A DNA stretch of 40,825 nt from Akkermansia muciniphila (GTDB lineage Bacteria > Verrucomicrobiota > Verrucomicrobiia > Limisphaerales > UBA9464): the NCBI GenBank assembly GCA_945883815.1, contig CAMCYJ010000025.1:1-40825 (forward strand), given 5' to 3'. Shown piece by piece: positions 1 to 7,311 of this stretch (within the stretch, counting starts at the first letter, position 1; the number at the start of each line of letters is the position of its first letter). A program made the position numbers and the translations under genes. The notes under the pieces were generated by a model. It saw nothing but the letters and a program-made list of their open reading frames with translations, was not told the DNA's origin and did not search any database.

Positions 1-452
1 ACAATGCGAACCTGGGGATACTTGGCACGGGCGCGATCGATGACCGTTTGCAAGTTGGTGCGGGTGGCTGCGAGCGGCAATCCACGCAGACCATCATTGC
101 CTCCCAACTCGATGAGCAGGGCTTCTAGGGGGCGACGCAATATCCAATCCAGACGCCGCAGTCCCCCGGCCGAGGTGTCCCCACTGAGCCCGGCATTGAC
201 CAACTTCCAGGGCAGGCCGGCTTCACGGATCTTTTCTTGGATCCGTGCCGGCCAGGCCTCGCTCAGATCGACACCAAACCCCGCCGAGAGGCTGTCACCC
301 AGCACGACCAGGATCTTGTCAGACGGAGGCGTGCCGGATGGGTTGGAGGCGGTTTCCACCGCCGGCATTCCCCAACCCAGAAACCCGAATCCCAACAACC
401 CGAGACACAGCGCCGCGTAGAGCGCAATGGGGGAGCGAGGCCGCCGGTTCAT
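1..452 (-). CDS. SGNH/GDSL-family esterase (TesA/arylesterase-like), 3' end outside window
   Basis: The start codon is ATG at 452-450 and the frame stays open to the window edge, so about 150 N-terminal residues are visible. Residues 10-30 form a hydrophobic segment that could be a signal peptide or anchor, pointing to a periplasmic or envelope-attached enzyme. Block I (GDSLSAGFG, nucleophile Ser54) and block III (GGND near residue 117) of the SGNH hydrolase fold are both present, along with an NAGLSGDTSAGG stretch typical of the TesA/arylesterase branch. The C-terminal block with the catalytic Asp-His lies beyond the edge and cannot be checked. By family it would hydrolyse thioesters or esters of lipids or aryl esters; the true substrate is unknown. 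The gene follows the YhbY-like gene on the same strand with a very short gap. Confidence 0.85.
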   Translation of the reverse strand, partial: MNRRPRSPIALYAALCLGLLGFGFLGWGMPAVETASNPSGTPPSDKILVVLGDSLSAGFGVDLSEAWPARIQEKIREAGLPWKLVNAGLSGDTSAGGLRRLDWILRRPLEALLIELGGNDGLRGLPLAATRTNLQTVIDRARAKYPQVRI

Positions 453-455
453 GGA

Positions 456-776
456 TCAATGCGCCGTGGCGGACGCGTCGGCCTGGACGGGCTTGGGACG
501 ATACAAAACCACCACGTGGCCGATCACCGTCACCAAATGGCTGCCCGACTCACGGGCCACCTGTTCGCCGATCTCGTGGCGCTGGTCCTTGAGGTCGTGG
601 AGCCGGATCTTCACCAACTCGTGCAGGGCCAACTCGCGATCCAGGCCGGCCAGAAAAGCCGGAGACACTCCCCCACGCCCAAGGCTGACGGAGGCTTCGA
701 GGCGTTGGGCTTGTCCCTTGAGCTTGCGGACTTGGGCATTGGAAAGCGGCGCGGCCGCGGGGGTCTCGGAAGACAT
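456..776 (-). CDS. yhbY: YhbY-family RNA-binding protein (CRM domain)
   Basis: This 106-residue protein matches a stand-alone CRM domain over nearly its whole length. It has an N-terminal L-x-NAQVRKLKGQAQRLEA helix, then a G-R-G-G loop (SLGRGGVSPAF) that contacts RNA in the family, then an L-V-K-I-R core strand and the tail GSHLVTVIGHVVVLYRP. Family members bind pre-50S ribosomal particles and help ribosome assembly. I chose the ATG at 776, two bases after the stop of the upstream adenylyltransferase gene; an in-frame TTG at 782 would add two residues and overlap that stop. The tight packing with the genes on either side suggests one transcript. Confidence 0.9.
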   Translation of the reverse strand: MSSETPAAAPLSNAQVRKLKGQAQRLEASVSLGRGGVSPAFLAGLDRELALHELVKIRLHDLKDQRHEIGEQVARESGSHLVTVIGHVVVLYRPKPVQADASATAH

Positions 777-778
777 GT

Positions 779-1264
779 TCAAAGCGTTTGGATTTTGGCC
801 ACCAATCCCGTGGTGGAACGGCCCGGGAGGAAGGGAATGAACACGATGCGGCCTCCGCCGGATTCCACGGCTTGGCGCTCTTCCTGATCAATGGTTTCCA
901 ACGTGTAATCGCCGCCCTTCACGTAAATGTCCGGACGGGAGGTAGCCAGGAAGCGGACGGCCCGCTTTTCCGGGAAAATCGCCACAGCGGAAACGCATTC
1001 CAGAGCCGCCAACACACGGGCGCGGTCGCCCTCGATATTGAGCGGACGGGTGGGGCCCTTGAGCTCTCGCACGCTGGAGTCGCCGTTCAGGCCCACCAGC
1101 AGCGCGTCCCCCAGAGAGCGAGCCGCCTCCAGATAGGCGACATGGCCCGCATGAAGCAGGTCAAAGCAGCCGTTGGTCACCACCAAGACCTTGCCCGAAG
1201 CCTTCATGGCTTCGCGCCAGGCGGGGAATGCCTCGGGGCTGATGAGTTTGTGGACCGTGTCCAT
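779..1264 (-). CDS. rfaE2: RfaE2-type D-glycero-beta-D-manno-heptose 1-phosphate adenylyltransferase
   Basis: This is a 161-residue nucleotidyltransferase of the cytidylyltransferase-like fold. The substrate-binding signature NGCFDLLHAGH (HxGH at residues 38-41) is intact, followed by GLNGDSSVRELKGP, VKGGDY and the C-terminal GRSTTGLVAKI, all hallmarks of the second domain of HldE (RfaE). The enzyme activates heptose phosphate with ATP for LPS inner-core synthesis. Here it is a stand-alone domain, so the kinase step (RfaE1/HldA) must be encoded elsewhere. Start choice: the ATG at 1264 gives the usual N-terminus; an in-frame ATG at 1312 would add 16 atypical residues. A WaaF-like heptosyltransferase at 25056-26186 is a likely downstream user of the ADP-heptose. 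Confidence 0.9.
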   Translation of the reverse strand: MDTVHKLISPEAFPAWREAMKASGKVLVVTNGCFDLLHAGHVAYLEAARSLGDALLVGLNGDSSVRELKGPTRPLNIEGDRARVLAALECVSAVAIFPEKRAVRFLATSRPDIYVKGGDYTLETIDQEERQAVESGGGRIVFIPFLPGRSTTGLVAKIQTL

Positions 1265-1315
1265 GCCGGGGAGATCTTCTCCCAGCCAACGCCTTCTGCC
1301 AATCCGGAACACCCT

Positions 1316-2050
1316 CTATCCGTGCAAACCCAATCGCGGCAACTGATCCCGGTGGCTGCGACTCAGGGTGACCTTGGCCCCGGAGAGCAGCTCGATGCAG
1401 TATTCACCATGGAAGAGCGGCTCGAGTTGGCGCACCCGAGCCACCTGCACGATGGCCGTGCGACTGACCCGGACAAATCGCTCAGAGGGCAGTCGCTGAG
1501 AGATGGCGTTCATGGTCTCACGCAACAGGAAGGTCTGGGAACCCACATGCAACTCCACGTAGTTGTCGGCACTGCCGATCCAGTCGATGTCGGCCACCGG
1601 CACAAAAACGATGCGGCCGTTGTGCTTCACCGGCAGACGGTCGGGAAGCTTGGCCTCCGGCGGGCTCGGTTCCGATCGGGCGACCGCCAGTCGTTTCGAA
1701 ACTCGATCCAGCGCCGTCTTGAACCGCTCCCGGGAAACCGGTTTGAGCAGGTAATCCACCGCCTGAACCTCGAACGCCTCCACGGCGAATTGCTCGTGCG
1801 CGGTGACGAATACCACGGCCGGGGGCACCGAATCTCCGAGGGCTTCCAGTACCTGAACCCCGGTCAAACCCGGCATCTGGACATCCAGGAAGACCAAATC
1901 CGGGCGTTCCCGACGCAGCACCTCCACCGCCTCGTTGCCCTGGGAGCATTCGGCCACCAAGACAACTTGCGGTTCGCGACTCAACCAGTGACGGAGCCGC
2001 TCTCGGGCCAGGGGTTCATCGTCCACGACGATGGCTCGAATCGGGGGCAT
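1316..2050 (-). CDS. LytTR-family response regulator
   Basis: The 244-residue protein has an N-terminal receiver domain (residues 1-125) with the acidic pocket VVDDE at 9-12, the phospho-acceptor Asp56 in LVFLDVQMPG, Thr in FVTAHEQFA and Lys in YLLKPV. The C-terminal half (about 140-244) is a LytTR DNA-binding domain, with IVFVPVADIDWIGSADNYVELH and a final LSRSHRDQLPRLG stretch. The histidine kinase gene directly upstream on the same strand is its obvious partner, giving a LytS/LytR (YpdA/YpdB)-like two-component system. I chose the ATG at 2050, right before the first strand of the receiver domain; an upstream ATG at 2113 would add 21 residues that do not look like the family. The target genes are not visible. 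Confidence 0.9.
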   Translation of the reverse strand: MPPIRAIVVDDEPLARERLRHWLSREPQVVLVAECSQGNEAVEVLRRERPDLVFLDVQMPGLTGVQVLEALGDSVPPAVVFVTAHEQFAVEAFEVQAVDYLLKPVSRERFKTALDRVSKRLAVARSEPSPPEAKLPDRLPVKHNGRIVFVPVADIDWIGSADNYVELHVGSQTFLLRETMNAISQRLPSERFVRVSRTAIVQVARVRQLEPLFHGEYCIELLSGAKVTLSRSHRDQLPRLGLHG

Positions 2051-2159
2051 TGGGTTACCGTGCCAAGGGAATTGGCGCTGTCGAGTCTGCGGACAAGGCT
2101 TCTGGGCATCCATCCACCGACCCAGATTCTGGAGCTGAAGAGATCGCTAGATCTCTGAA

Positions 2160-3257
2160 TCAACGACTGAGCGGCAATTCAACGACCGCCAGAACACCAC
2201 CGCCCGGGGATACCTCCAACTGGAACCGAGCCTGAGACCCATACAGTTGGTGCAATCGGGCGAGGGTGTTTGAAGTTCCCACTCCCAAGGTGGGTTCACG
2301 ATCGGCAGGAAGCCCTTTACCGTTGTCTTCAACCTCCAACCGCAATCGCCCTGGAGCGACCTCCGAGGCGCGGATGGCTATGCGACCCGGAACCAAAAGC
2401 GGTTCAACCCCGTGCTTGATGGCGTTCTCAACCAGCGGCTGAAGGATTAGATTGGGCACTTGGGCGTCTTGAACCTCGGGAGAGATTTCTCGCGACACCG
2501 ACAGCCGATCCCCAAAGCGCATCTGCTCCAGGGTCAAATAGCGGTCCAGAAAGACCAACTCCTCCTGCAGCGAAACCAATTGCCGGCCCGATCGATCCAG
2601 GGCATGTCGGAGCAACTCGGCCAATCGCACCAGCATGGCATCGGCCGCGTCCACATCCCGGAACATCAGCGTGCCGATGCCGTTGAGGGCGTTGAAGAGG
2701 AAGTGCGGGTTCAATTGCATCTGGAGAGCCATCAACCGCGCAGAGCTCAATCGTCCCTCCAGATCCATCACGCGGCGCTCCCGATCCCGGAGACTCTCAG
2801 AATAGGCGACCACGTGAGCGACGGTCACCACGACCCAATAAACCAGCATGTTGAAAAAGAAGGTGGCCACGAGCACGTAGCGGATGAGGTCGTGGAGGGG
2901 CTTCTCGGAGCGGTGACCTGGGAAGAGCCACTCTCCAACACCGGCACGCACGAGGATCCAAACCAGTGAAAACACCGCGCCGCCGACCCCGTGGAGCGCC
3001 AACCGCAGGCGCCAGTGATCGCCCCCCAGGTTGAAGCGCCGGCCCAGCTTGAACGCCGGTATCGCCAACACTGCAAAGACATACCAATCGGCCAGAGCCC
3101 CCTGAAGGGCCACCGTCCAAGAGACTCCCTCTCCGAAGGTGGCTGCCTTGAGGTAGTGCTGCCCGGCGAAGGCCAGTCCTACCAAGGTCCAACTCAGTCC
3201 GTACAACAGCGGAAACCACCGCTGGCGGCTGGGAGAAGACGGAACCTCGGGATCCAC
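2160..3257 (-). CDS. LytS/YpdA-type sensor histidine kinase
   Basis: This 365-residue membrane kinase has four hydrophobic segments in the N-terminal half (roughly residues 15-35, 50-70, 90-106 and 124-150), then a short coiled region. The His_kinase motif LQMQLNPHFLFNALN follows, with His185 as the phospho-acceptor. The ATPase domain shows the N-box LVENAIKHG (Asn279) and the G-box EDNGKGLP (312-318), followed by GVGTSNTLARLHQLYG. There is no obvious extracellular sensor domain, so the stimulus is probably sensed within the membrane helices or is carried by a partner. The gene sits upstream of the LytTR regulator with a gap of about 110 bases. It is the last backbone gene before the tRNA-Leu element. 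Confidence 0.9.
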   Translation of the reverse strand: MDPEVPSSPSRQRWFPLLYGLSWTLVGLAFAGQHYLKAATFGEGVSWTVALQGALADWYVFAVLAIPAFKLGRRFNLGGDHWRLRLALHGVGGAVFSLVWILVRAGVGEWLFPGHRSEKPLHDLIRYVLVATFFFNMLVYWVVVTVAHVVAYSESLRDRERRVMDLEGRLSSARLMALQMQLNPHFLFNALNGIGTLMFRDVDAADAMLVRLAELLRHALDRSGRQLVSLQEELVFLDRYLTLEQMRFGDRLSVSREISPEVQDAQVPNLILQPLVENAIKHGVEPLLVPGRIAIRASEVAPGRLRLEVEDNGKGLPADREPTLGVGTSNTLARLHQLYGSQARFQLEVSPGGGVLAVVELPLSR

Positions 3258-3358
3258 GCCCGCAACAGTGCCGCGCCCGCCGCCTCAGGCAACGCCCATT
3301 CCTCGGCGCACAACCGGAAGCACTCACGCGACTGAGTCCTCAGAAAAAGCCCAAACAC

Positions 3359-3392
3359 AAAAAGCCCCTCTGGATTGCTCCAGAAGGGCTTT
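3359..3392 (-). terminator. Rho-independent terminator, probably the original tRNA-Leu terminator
   Basis: The inverted repeat AAAGCCC (3361-3367) / GGGCTTT (3386-3392) is extended inside by TCTGGA/TCCAGA around a TTGC loop. Read on the minus strand it ends in a five-T run. It sits just downstream, in tRNA orientation, of the duplicated tRNA-Leu 3' fragment at 3394-3418. I infer it is the host tRNA gene's own terminator, left behind when the element inserted. Confidence 0.75.
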
Positions 3393-3393
3393 C

Positions 3394-3418
3394 AAAGTGG
3401 TGCGCACGGCAGGACTTG
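3394..3418. repeat. Distal attachment core (duplicated tRNA-Leu 3' end)
   Basis: These 25 bases, containing GGTGCGCACGGCAGGACTTG, are identical to 12232-12256. Beyond base 3418 the similarity to tRNA stops, so no tRNA can fold here. This marks the end of the element furthest from the integrase. The 178 bases from 3419 to 3596 hold no gene apart from the inner repeat at 3507-3540. Confidence 0.85.
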
Positions 3419-3506
3419 GGAGTCTAAGGCCTTGCTAGAGGACTAAATAATGCGTTTTTCCTAAGGAATCAAGGGTAACCCAGACCTACCCACACCTCCA
3501 GAAACG

Positions 3507-3540
3507 TGCCGTTTACTGACAGTTTCACTGACAGTCAGCC
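3507..3540. repeat. Inner repeat, left end (possible integrase arm site)
   Basis: This 34-bp stretch contains ACTGACAGT-TTC-ACTGACAGT, a tandem of the 9-mer ACTGACAGT. A same-orientation imperfect copy with 28 of 34 positions matching lies at 12127-12160, just inside the other end. Paired repeats at both ends next to the attachment cores are typical of tyrosine-integrase arm-type binding sites. That role is inferred. Confidence 0.55.
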
Positions 3541-3596
3541 CTACCGAAAATGGGGCCAAAAAGGCTCTGAACTCATGCCACGCCCAAACTGGAAAA

Positions 3597-4265
3597 TCAG
3601 GCAGGAGTGAGGCGGACACGCCGCACAGTGGAAGGATGCCAGAGGCCACCCGAACGACTACGAATCCCTCTGCGATTCAAGCAGTCGGCGATACCCTGAA
3701 GAGTGTCCACTCCTGAGGATTTAATCTCCGCGATCACGGGCCGAATTTCGCTCATGAAGGATTCCTTTGCCCTGCGGCACCCCTCGTTCATCCGCAGGAC
3801 TTGGAGAACAGGATTTCGAGATCCCAAAACTTTGCCCCTCCTCTTGGCGGCTTGAAGTGCCGCCTTTGTGCGCTCTGAGATCAACTCCCTTTCTCTCTGA
3901 GCGACCAAAGCCAAAATCCCAACGGTGAACTTGTCCACGTTGGGGCAGTCACAGCAAACGAAGCTCACGTTGGAATTCTGAAGGCGCAGGAGAAACTCAG
4001 CGTTGCGGCTGAGTCGGTCCAGCTTAGCCACGATCAAGGTTGCCTTCATCTTCTTGGCGACAGCCAGAGCCTCCGACAACGCAGGCCGATCCTGATCAGT
4101 CTTAGCGCCCGATTCGACCTCACGAAAAATTCCAACCAGCTCACCACCCTGCCGAGCAACGAAATCTCCGACCACCTGCTCTTGGCTGCTCATGCCGAGG
4201 CCGTCGAGTTTTTGAGCCTTAGTGGAAACGCGAAGGTAAGCGGCGTAACGTTGCATGATGTTCAT
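3597..4265 (-). CDS. Serine recombinase (resolvase/invertase family)
   Basis: The 222-residue protein has the resolvase catalytic domain, with YLRVST near the N-terminus (Arg12, nucleophile Ser14), SSQEQ, a helix with GAKTDQDRPAL, and AKLDRLSRN carrying the conserved arginines. An E-helix region ERELISERTKAALQAAKRRG follows. The C-terminal part (about 170-222) includes LQGIADCLNRRGIRSRSGGLWHPSTVRRV, a typical helix-turn-helix for DNA binding. It lacks the long zinc-ribbon/coiled-coil extension of large phage-type serine integrases, so it more likely acts as a resolvase or invertase than as the element's integrase. It sits at the element end opposite the tyrosine integrase. No inverted crossover site pair was evident. 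The ATG at 4265 overlaps the stop of a possible 70-codon ORF upstream. Confidence 0.88.
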   Translation of the reverse strand: MNIMQRYAAYLRVSTKAQKLDGLGMSSQEQVVGDFVARQGGELVGIFREVESGAKTDQDRPALSEALAVAKKMKATLIVAKLDRLSRNAEFLLRLQNSNVSFVCCDCPNVDKFTVGILALVAQRERELISERTKAALQAAKRRGKVLGSRNPVLQVLRMNEGCRRAKESFMSEIRPVIAEIKSSGVDTLQGIADCLNRRGIRSRSGGLWHPSTVRRVRLTPA

Positions 4266-4474
4266 TGTAAGCGTTTCTTATCGTTAAGCAACAATTTTTC
4301 AGACTTAGACGTCCGTCTAAGTTTGGCAATTTCTGTGAAATTGGATGAGCGACCCAGTCGAAGCCACCCCAACAGATTTTCAACCGTCGAAATCTCGCCG
4401 CCCTTGTTGTCCGACGCTGCTTGAGGGATTACATCTCGAAATTGTTTTCTACCCTTTGGACAGATTTCCTCCAC
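4262..4474 (-). CDS. Possible small ORF coupled to the serine recombinase
   Basis: A 70-residue ORF with a GTG start ends in a TGA that overlaps the recombinase ATG (ATGA at 4262-4265), a layout often seen in translationally coupled genes. The product is basic, with TSKSEKLLLNDKKRLQ at its end, and I recognise no domain. There is no clear ribosome site, so it could equally be chance. The rest of the roughly 300-base stretch between the recombinase and the endonuclease gene (4475-4574) shows nothing I can assign. Confidence 0.2.
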   Translation of the reverse strand: MEEICPKGRKQFRDVIPQAASDNKGGEISTVENLLGWLRLGRSSNFTEIAKLRRTSKSEKLLLNDKKRLQ

Positions 4475-4574
4475 CTCGGTTACGGATGTAATTTCAGGCC
4501 GTTTTCAGGGCGGAACATGACTGTCCAAGGCGGTCAGGAGGGTTTTCCCCATTGGGATCACTCGTCGAACCTTC

Positions 4575-5777
4575 TTAGGAAAGCTGGTAGGTACGTGGTT
4601 CCCCGGTGAATAATTTGGTGAAATTCCCCTGCCGTACTCGGAACAGGTAGCCGTGGTCGCCTGCGCCAGAGCCTTCTTGATGGATGGTGTGGTCCATGCA
4701 TATCTGACCCTCCATGATAAAAGCGTCAAACTGGGGCAAGATTGGTCGTTTGGTGTGGATAATTGAGCGCAACTCGAAAAACTCTCCGCCATCGGAGCGA
4801 GTTTCTGTGCCGGCCTTGATCCAAAAAGTCTCTGCATGTTTCTTCCGAAGGCTGTTATGCAGAGTATCCATCGCCCAGACTGCAATGGGTTGCCTTGGAG
4901 TGTCCTTGTGGAATTCCTCTAAATCCCGAGCGATCTCATTCAGGTTCAACTTAAAGCCGAGGCGGTTTTCGCTTGTCGCGTATACAGAGCAGTAAAGTTG
5001 GAGTCTATTTGTTTCTTGACAAACGTAACCGAAGCGTTTGAGGGATCCCGCGGAACGGTCTTTGATCAAGCCTCGTTTCCAGTCAGGCGTCTTGGAAAAC
5101 AGTGTAATCAGCCCATTATCAGGTTTCGTTGCCCGAAATGATTTTAACTCAATGCCTTTGTAGTCGGGAGTACTGCGGGCATTCATCTTGATGCCCAAGG
5201 CAGCCTCAATACTTCTTCCGATGGCCGTGTCACCTCGGCAGACCGCTCTAAGAGGCCCCCGAGCAGCTACATCCCTCAGGAGTTGAAGAAGTTCAACCGA
5301 GACAGATGAGACTTCCTCCCCCAAAGCGCCAAAAAAAAGTGCAGCGACTGTGTCACGGCATCTAGTCGTGTCCTCGGCGACAGACGAGAGAGAAAGGTTA
5401 AGAAAATGAACCTGTCCGCCATGCACGAAGACGCAAAAAACGTCATTTTCCGTTGCAAAATTGGTGAAATTGTAAGGCCAGAAGCGCGGGTCTCCTTGCT
5501 TGGTTTCTGGGCGGTACAGCGAGAGCCGCATTTGGGACATTTTACTGTCTTCCACGACCACCGCATTGAGTACCACCTTGTTTGCCGGTCCTTGTCCTTG
5601 AGCGCTGAAGTCGTGAATTCGCTTATCCTTGAGAAGCGTTCGAAGCGGGAGCGTTGCGTCAAAAATGTGCTTGTCCAATCCGGTTGCTGTAACGAACAAA
5701 AGAGCATAGTCACCCGCAGAACCACGAACAATCTGAAGATTGCTCTCTTCGGTAGGTGTTAGTGTCCGTGTGTTCAT
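4575..5777 (-). CDS. MvaI/BcnI-family type II restriction endonuclease with N-terminal extension
   Basis: This 400-residue protein has the catalytic signature of the MvaI/BcnI family in its second half: RGDTAIGRSIEAALG, then TPDYKGIELKS, with Asp205, Glu210 and Lys212 forming the D-x4-E-x-K metal site. Family enzymes cut CC-W-GG or CC-S-GG sequences as monomers; which base pair is read here cannot be told by eye. Residues 1-170 form an extra N-terminal part not needed in the compact family members. It is rich in beta-strand-like sequence (LRLSLYRPE, FVHGGQVHFLNLSL), I do not recognise it, and it may add recognition or regulation. The gene overlaps the stop of the methyltransferase gene by ATGA (5774-5777), so the modification enzyme is translated first and the nuclease is probably coupled to it. 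Confidence 0.85.
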   Translation of the reverse strand: MNTRTLTPTEESNLQIVRGSAGDYALLFVTATGLDKHIFDATLPLRTLLKDKRIHDFSAQGQGPANKVVLNAVVVEDSKMSQMRLSLYRPETKQGDPRFWPYNFTNFATENDVFCVFVHGGQVHFLNLSLSSVAEDTTRCRDTVAALFFGALGEEVSSVSVELLQLLRDVAARGPLRAVCRGDTAIGRSIEAALGIKMNARSTPDYKGIELKSFRATKPDNGLITLFSKTPDWKRGLIKDRSAGSLKRFGYVCQETNRLQLYCSVYATSENRLGFKLNLNEIARDLEEFHKDTPRQPIAVWAMDTLHNSLRKKHAETFWIKAGTETRSDGGEFFELRSIIHTKRPILPQFDAFIMEGQICMDHTIHQEGSGAGDHGYLFRVRQGNFTKLFTGEPRTYQLS

Positions 5778-7015
5778 GCCTTCTTGAGCAACGCAGCCAG
5801 ATGGGACCCAACCTTCCGGGCAAGTTCCACGGGTACAGCATTTCCAATCTGCGTGTACTTAGTAACATCTCGGTCCCAAAGACCAGCACCGGGATCACCA
5901 GCTCGTCGTCGCCCACCCGTTGTCCTTGGCCCCATAAATACGTACCAGTCAGGGAACATCTGAATTCTTGCCCATTCCCGAACCGAGGGGACGCGTGGTT
6001 GACAGTAGTGTACGTAATCGTCGGGAAGAGACGTTGCGGTGATGTTTGGTCCACTTCCCCCCCATGACTTAGGCAAAACTCGTTGGGCAAACTTCTTGGT
6101 GCGCATGCTCGATGGAATTGCGCCGTCATTCGCAATCATAAACTCGAACTTCTCGATAATACGCGGCGCATGGTTCGAATACTCATGGTCCGTAATTGCT
6201 GCCCCTTTGCCCAGGACTTTACCGTCGAGGGTAGTGCGTAGTCGCTCTTGGAAACGGTTCAACGGCTTCGTAGGGTAGGCATCCGTCGCCAGCGTTCTCG
6301 CGTAGTTGGGGTCGCAGAGGTCGCTGAGTAGTTCGATCAACGTGGGATAGTCATTGTCTGGCTCGGGTAGAAGGCCGTCTGTTACCGCTGTCGGCTCGAT
6401 GATGGTTCGATTCGATGGCTTTGCGGGAGGCACAACTATCTTGAGGTCGCTGCGGACACCGACAACTAGTACGCGAGGCCTGTTTTGAGGAACGCCGTAA
6501 CTTTTGGAATGAACGAACTGCCAGCGGACGGTGTATCCCTTGATGTCCATGAAGGAGCGGAGAACATCGCGGAAAATCTCCCCGTTTCCTCCCTCCTTGG
6601 TCCACTTGGACGTCAGCAGCCCGCCTACGTTCTCGAACAGAAACATTCGCGGCTGAAATCCATGAACAACCCGGATCATCTGATGGAAGAGCTGGTTTGA
6701 GGGGATATCCTGCTTTTCCAGATCAAAAGATCGACGATGCCCAATACCAGAATATCCTTGACACGGTGGACCACCAGCCACCAGATCGATTTCCTTGATC
6801 CCCGCACTCATCCAAGTTTTCTTGAAATTTGCGATATCAGCGTCTTTGAAAGCGTAAATATCACCGATCTCTACGATTTTGCTGCTTCGGTTAGCTTTGT
6901 AGGTCGCAGCAGCGTCTTTGTTGATCTCCGAGAAGAGCAAGGGTTCAAAGCCTGCCATTTCAAGCCCCAACGACAGGCCACCACATCCAGCAAACAGATC
7001 GACACAGGTCAGCAT
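5774..7015 (-). CDS. DNA (cytosine-5) methyltransferase of a type II R-M system
   Basis: All main C5-methyltransferase motifs are visible in this 413-residue protein: motif I DLFAGCGGLSLGL (6-18) for S-adenosylmethionine, motif IV GGPPCQGYSG with catalytic Cys85, motif VI FENVGG (127-132), motif VIII QNRPRVLVVGVR (177-188), and motif X near YTQIGNAVPVELAR at the C-terminus. The target-recognition region lies between motifs VIII and X. It methylates cytosine at C5 within a specific site. From the partner nuclease the site is probably CCWGG or CCSGG (inferred). It protects the host and element DNA from the endonuclease encoded just downstream with an ATGA overlap. The classic MvaI and BcnI partners are N4-cytosine enzymes, so a C5 enzyme here is a different pairing. 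The ATG at 7015 opens directly into motif I. Confidence 0.93.
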   Translation of the reverse strand: MLTCVDLFAGCGGLSLGLEMAGFEPLLFSEINKDAAATYKANRSSKIVEIGDIYAFKDADIANFKKTWMSAGIKEIDLVAGGPPCQGYSGIGHRRSFDLEKQDIPSNQLFHQMIRVVHGFQPRMFLFENVGGLLTSKWTKEGGNGEIFRDVLRSFMDIKGYTVRWQFVHSKSYGVPQNRPRVLVVGVRSDLKIVVPPAKPSNRTIIEPTAVTDGLLPEPDNDYPTLIELLSDLCDPNYARTLATDAYPTKPLNRFQERLRTTLDGKVLGKGAAITDHEYSNHAPRIIEKFEFMIANDGAIPSSMRTKKFAQRVLPKSWGGSGPNITATSLPDDYVHYCQPRVPSVREWARIQMFPDWYVFMGPRTTGGRRRAGDPGAGLWDRDVTKYTQIGNAVPVELARKVGSHLAALLKKA

Positions 7016-7311
7016 AATTCAGAAGGCATCAGGCGGATCACGGAATGGACGGGAATCGGGGGGGATTTGGTGATTCGACCATCCGGCGGGATCTTCAACT
7101 TGGAAAGCTTGGGCTTCAAGCCAGGAGTTTTTGAGCTGGCGTCTTCAGTCTCGGTCTCATCCTGCTAGACTGTCTCCGCGGTGACGTTGAGACCATAGTG
7201 ATCGAGAGACGCTGCTACCCCACCAAAAACTAGATCACCCCGCCCTGAAACTCACACTCGATCCAGTCCCGCACCAACGGTGGAGTAACCCTGCGACGGA
7301 GTTTCGCTGTT
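7016..7311 (-). other. Gap upstream of the methyltransferase with short protein-like open frames
   Basis: No complete gene is visible. On the minus strand there is an open frame at about 7166-7255 whose translation (DLVFGGVAASLDHYGLNV) looks protein-like but has no ATG, GTG or TTG start and closes at a TAG. The same frame then re-opens and runs into the methyltransferase start. A separate 30-codon frame with a TTG start (RRVTPPLVRDWIECEFQ) ends just before it. These pieces could be remnants of a broken gene or a small R-M control gene disrupted by frameshifts, or chance. The R-M promoter should lie here, but I see no convincing -35/-10 pair. Confidence 0.3.

Noticed and set aside
788..2158. 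456-codon plus-strand frame over the RfaE2 and LytTR genes
   Set aside because: Both minus-strand genes have intact family motifs; the plus frame has none.
3394..3418. A second tRNA-Leu gene
   Set aside because: Only the last 25 bases match the tRNA; the sequence after 3418 cannot form the T arm or any other arm, so it is an attachment-site remnant.
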